From an uncultured Prevotella sp. (lineage in GTDB: Bacteria; Bacteroidota; Bacteroidia; Bacteroidales; Bacteroidaceae), in NCBI GenBank assembly GCA_900548745.1, contig URLQ01000165.1, forward strand, positions 1 through 5,790: a stretch of DNA of 5,790 nt. The letters run 5' to 3'. Made by a program: the position numbers and the translations under genes. Within the stretch, counting starts at the first letter, position 1. Each line of letters opens with the position of its first letter. Under the pieces are notes generated by a model, which worked only from the letters and a program-made list of their open reading frames with translations, did not search any database and was not told where the DNA came from. Below are positions 5,720 to 5,790 of the stretch, piece by piece.

Positions 5720-5790
5720 TACTAAAGAAAACACCTAATCCTAAAATCCGCAACTATCATCCAATACACGATTAAGGGTAGATTTATGAG

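Noticed and set aside
5786..5790. Start of a plus-strand gene at ATG 5786, preceded by AAGGG
   Set aside because: Only the ATG and two further bases lie within the window, so nothing supports coding.

Overview
The window looks like chromosomal DNA from a Bacteroidota species, most likely Prevotella or a close relative. The reasons are upstream -7 boxes of the form TAnnTTTG (two exact, one with a single mismatch), an M56 peptidase with a TonB C-terminal extension paired with a BlaI-like repressor, an Rpn/PDDEXK_2 nuclease, and little use of Shine-Dalgarno sequences. The genus is inferred from overall resemblance, not from a marker gene.

Layout from left to right. Positions 1-792 (+) hold the 3' part of a gene that enters from beyond the left edge. 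Its visible portion is a pRiA4b ORF-3-like (IS1096 TnpR-like) domain preceded by an acidic, repeat-containing linker. Positions 793-1133 are a non-coding gap containing a hairpin that has two alternative pairings, and a Bacteroidota-type promoter. Positions 1134-2129 (+) encode an Rpn-family PD-(D/E)XK nuclease with a five-copy heptad-repeat coiled coil near its C-terminus. A 31-bp stem hairpin at 2149-2221 separates it from the convergent gene at 2225-3358 (-), a 377-residue protein I do not recognise that has a beta-rich, OB/cold-shock-like C-terminal half and its own promoter at about 3435-3466.

The right third, 3529-5592 (-), is a two-gene operon. A BlaI/MecI-type winged-helix repressor comes first, followed 51 nt later by an M56 (BlaR1/MecR1-type) membrane zinc peptidase. 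The peptidase has no penicillin-binding sensor. It carries a TonB C-terminal domain and a short segment resembling a TonB-receptor plug. Upstream of the repressor gene lie three perfect dyads of the same design, AACTAA-N5-TTAGTT. One overlaps the likely promoter, which fits autorepression by the BlaI-like protein and relief by the peptidase.

The three parts (pRiA4b-like gene, nuclease with its convergent neighbour, repressor/peptidase operon) show no clear functional link. The most rewarding items are the operator array, the sensor replacement on the M56 protein, the long hairpin between the convergent genes, and the unrecognised 377-residue protein.
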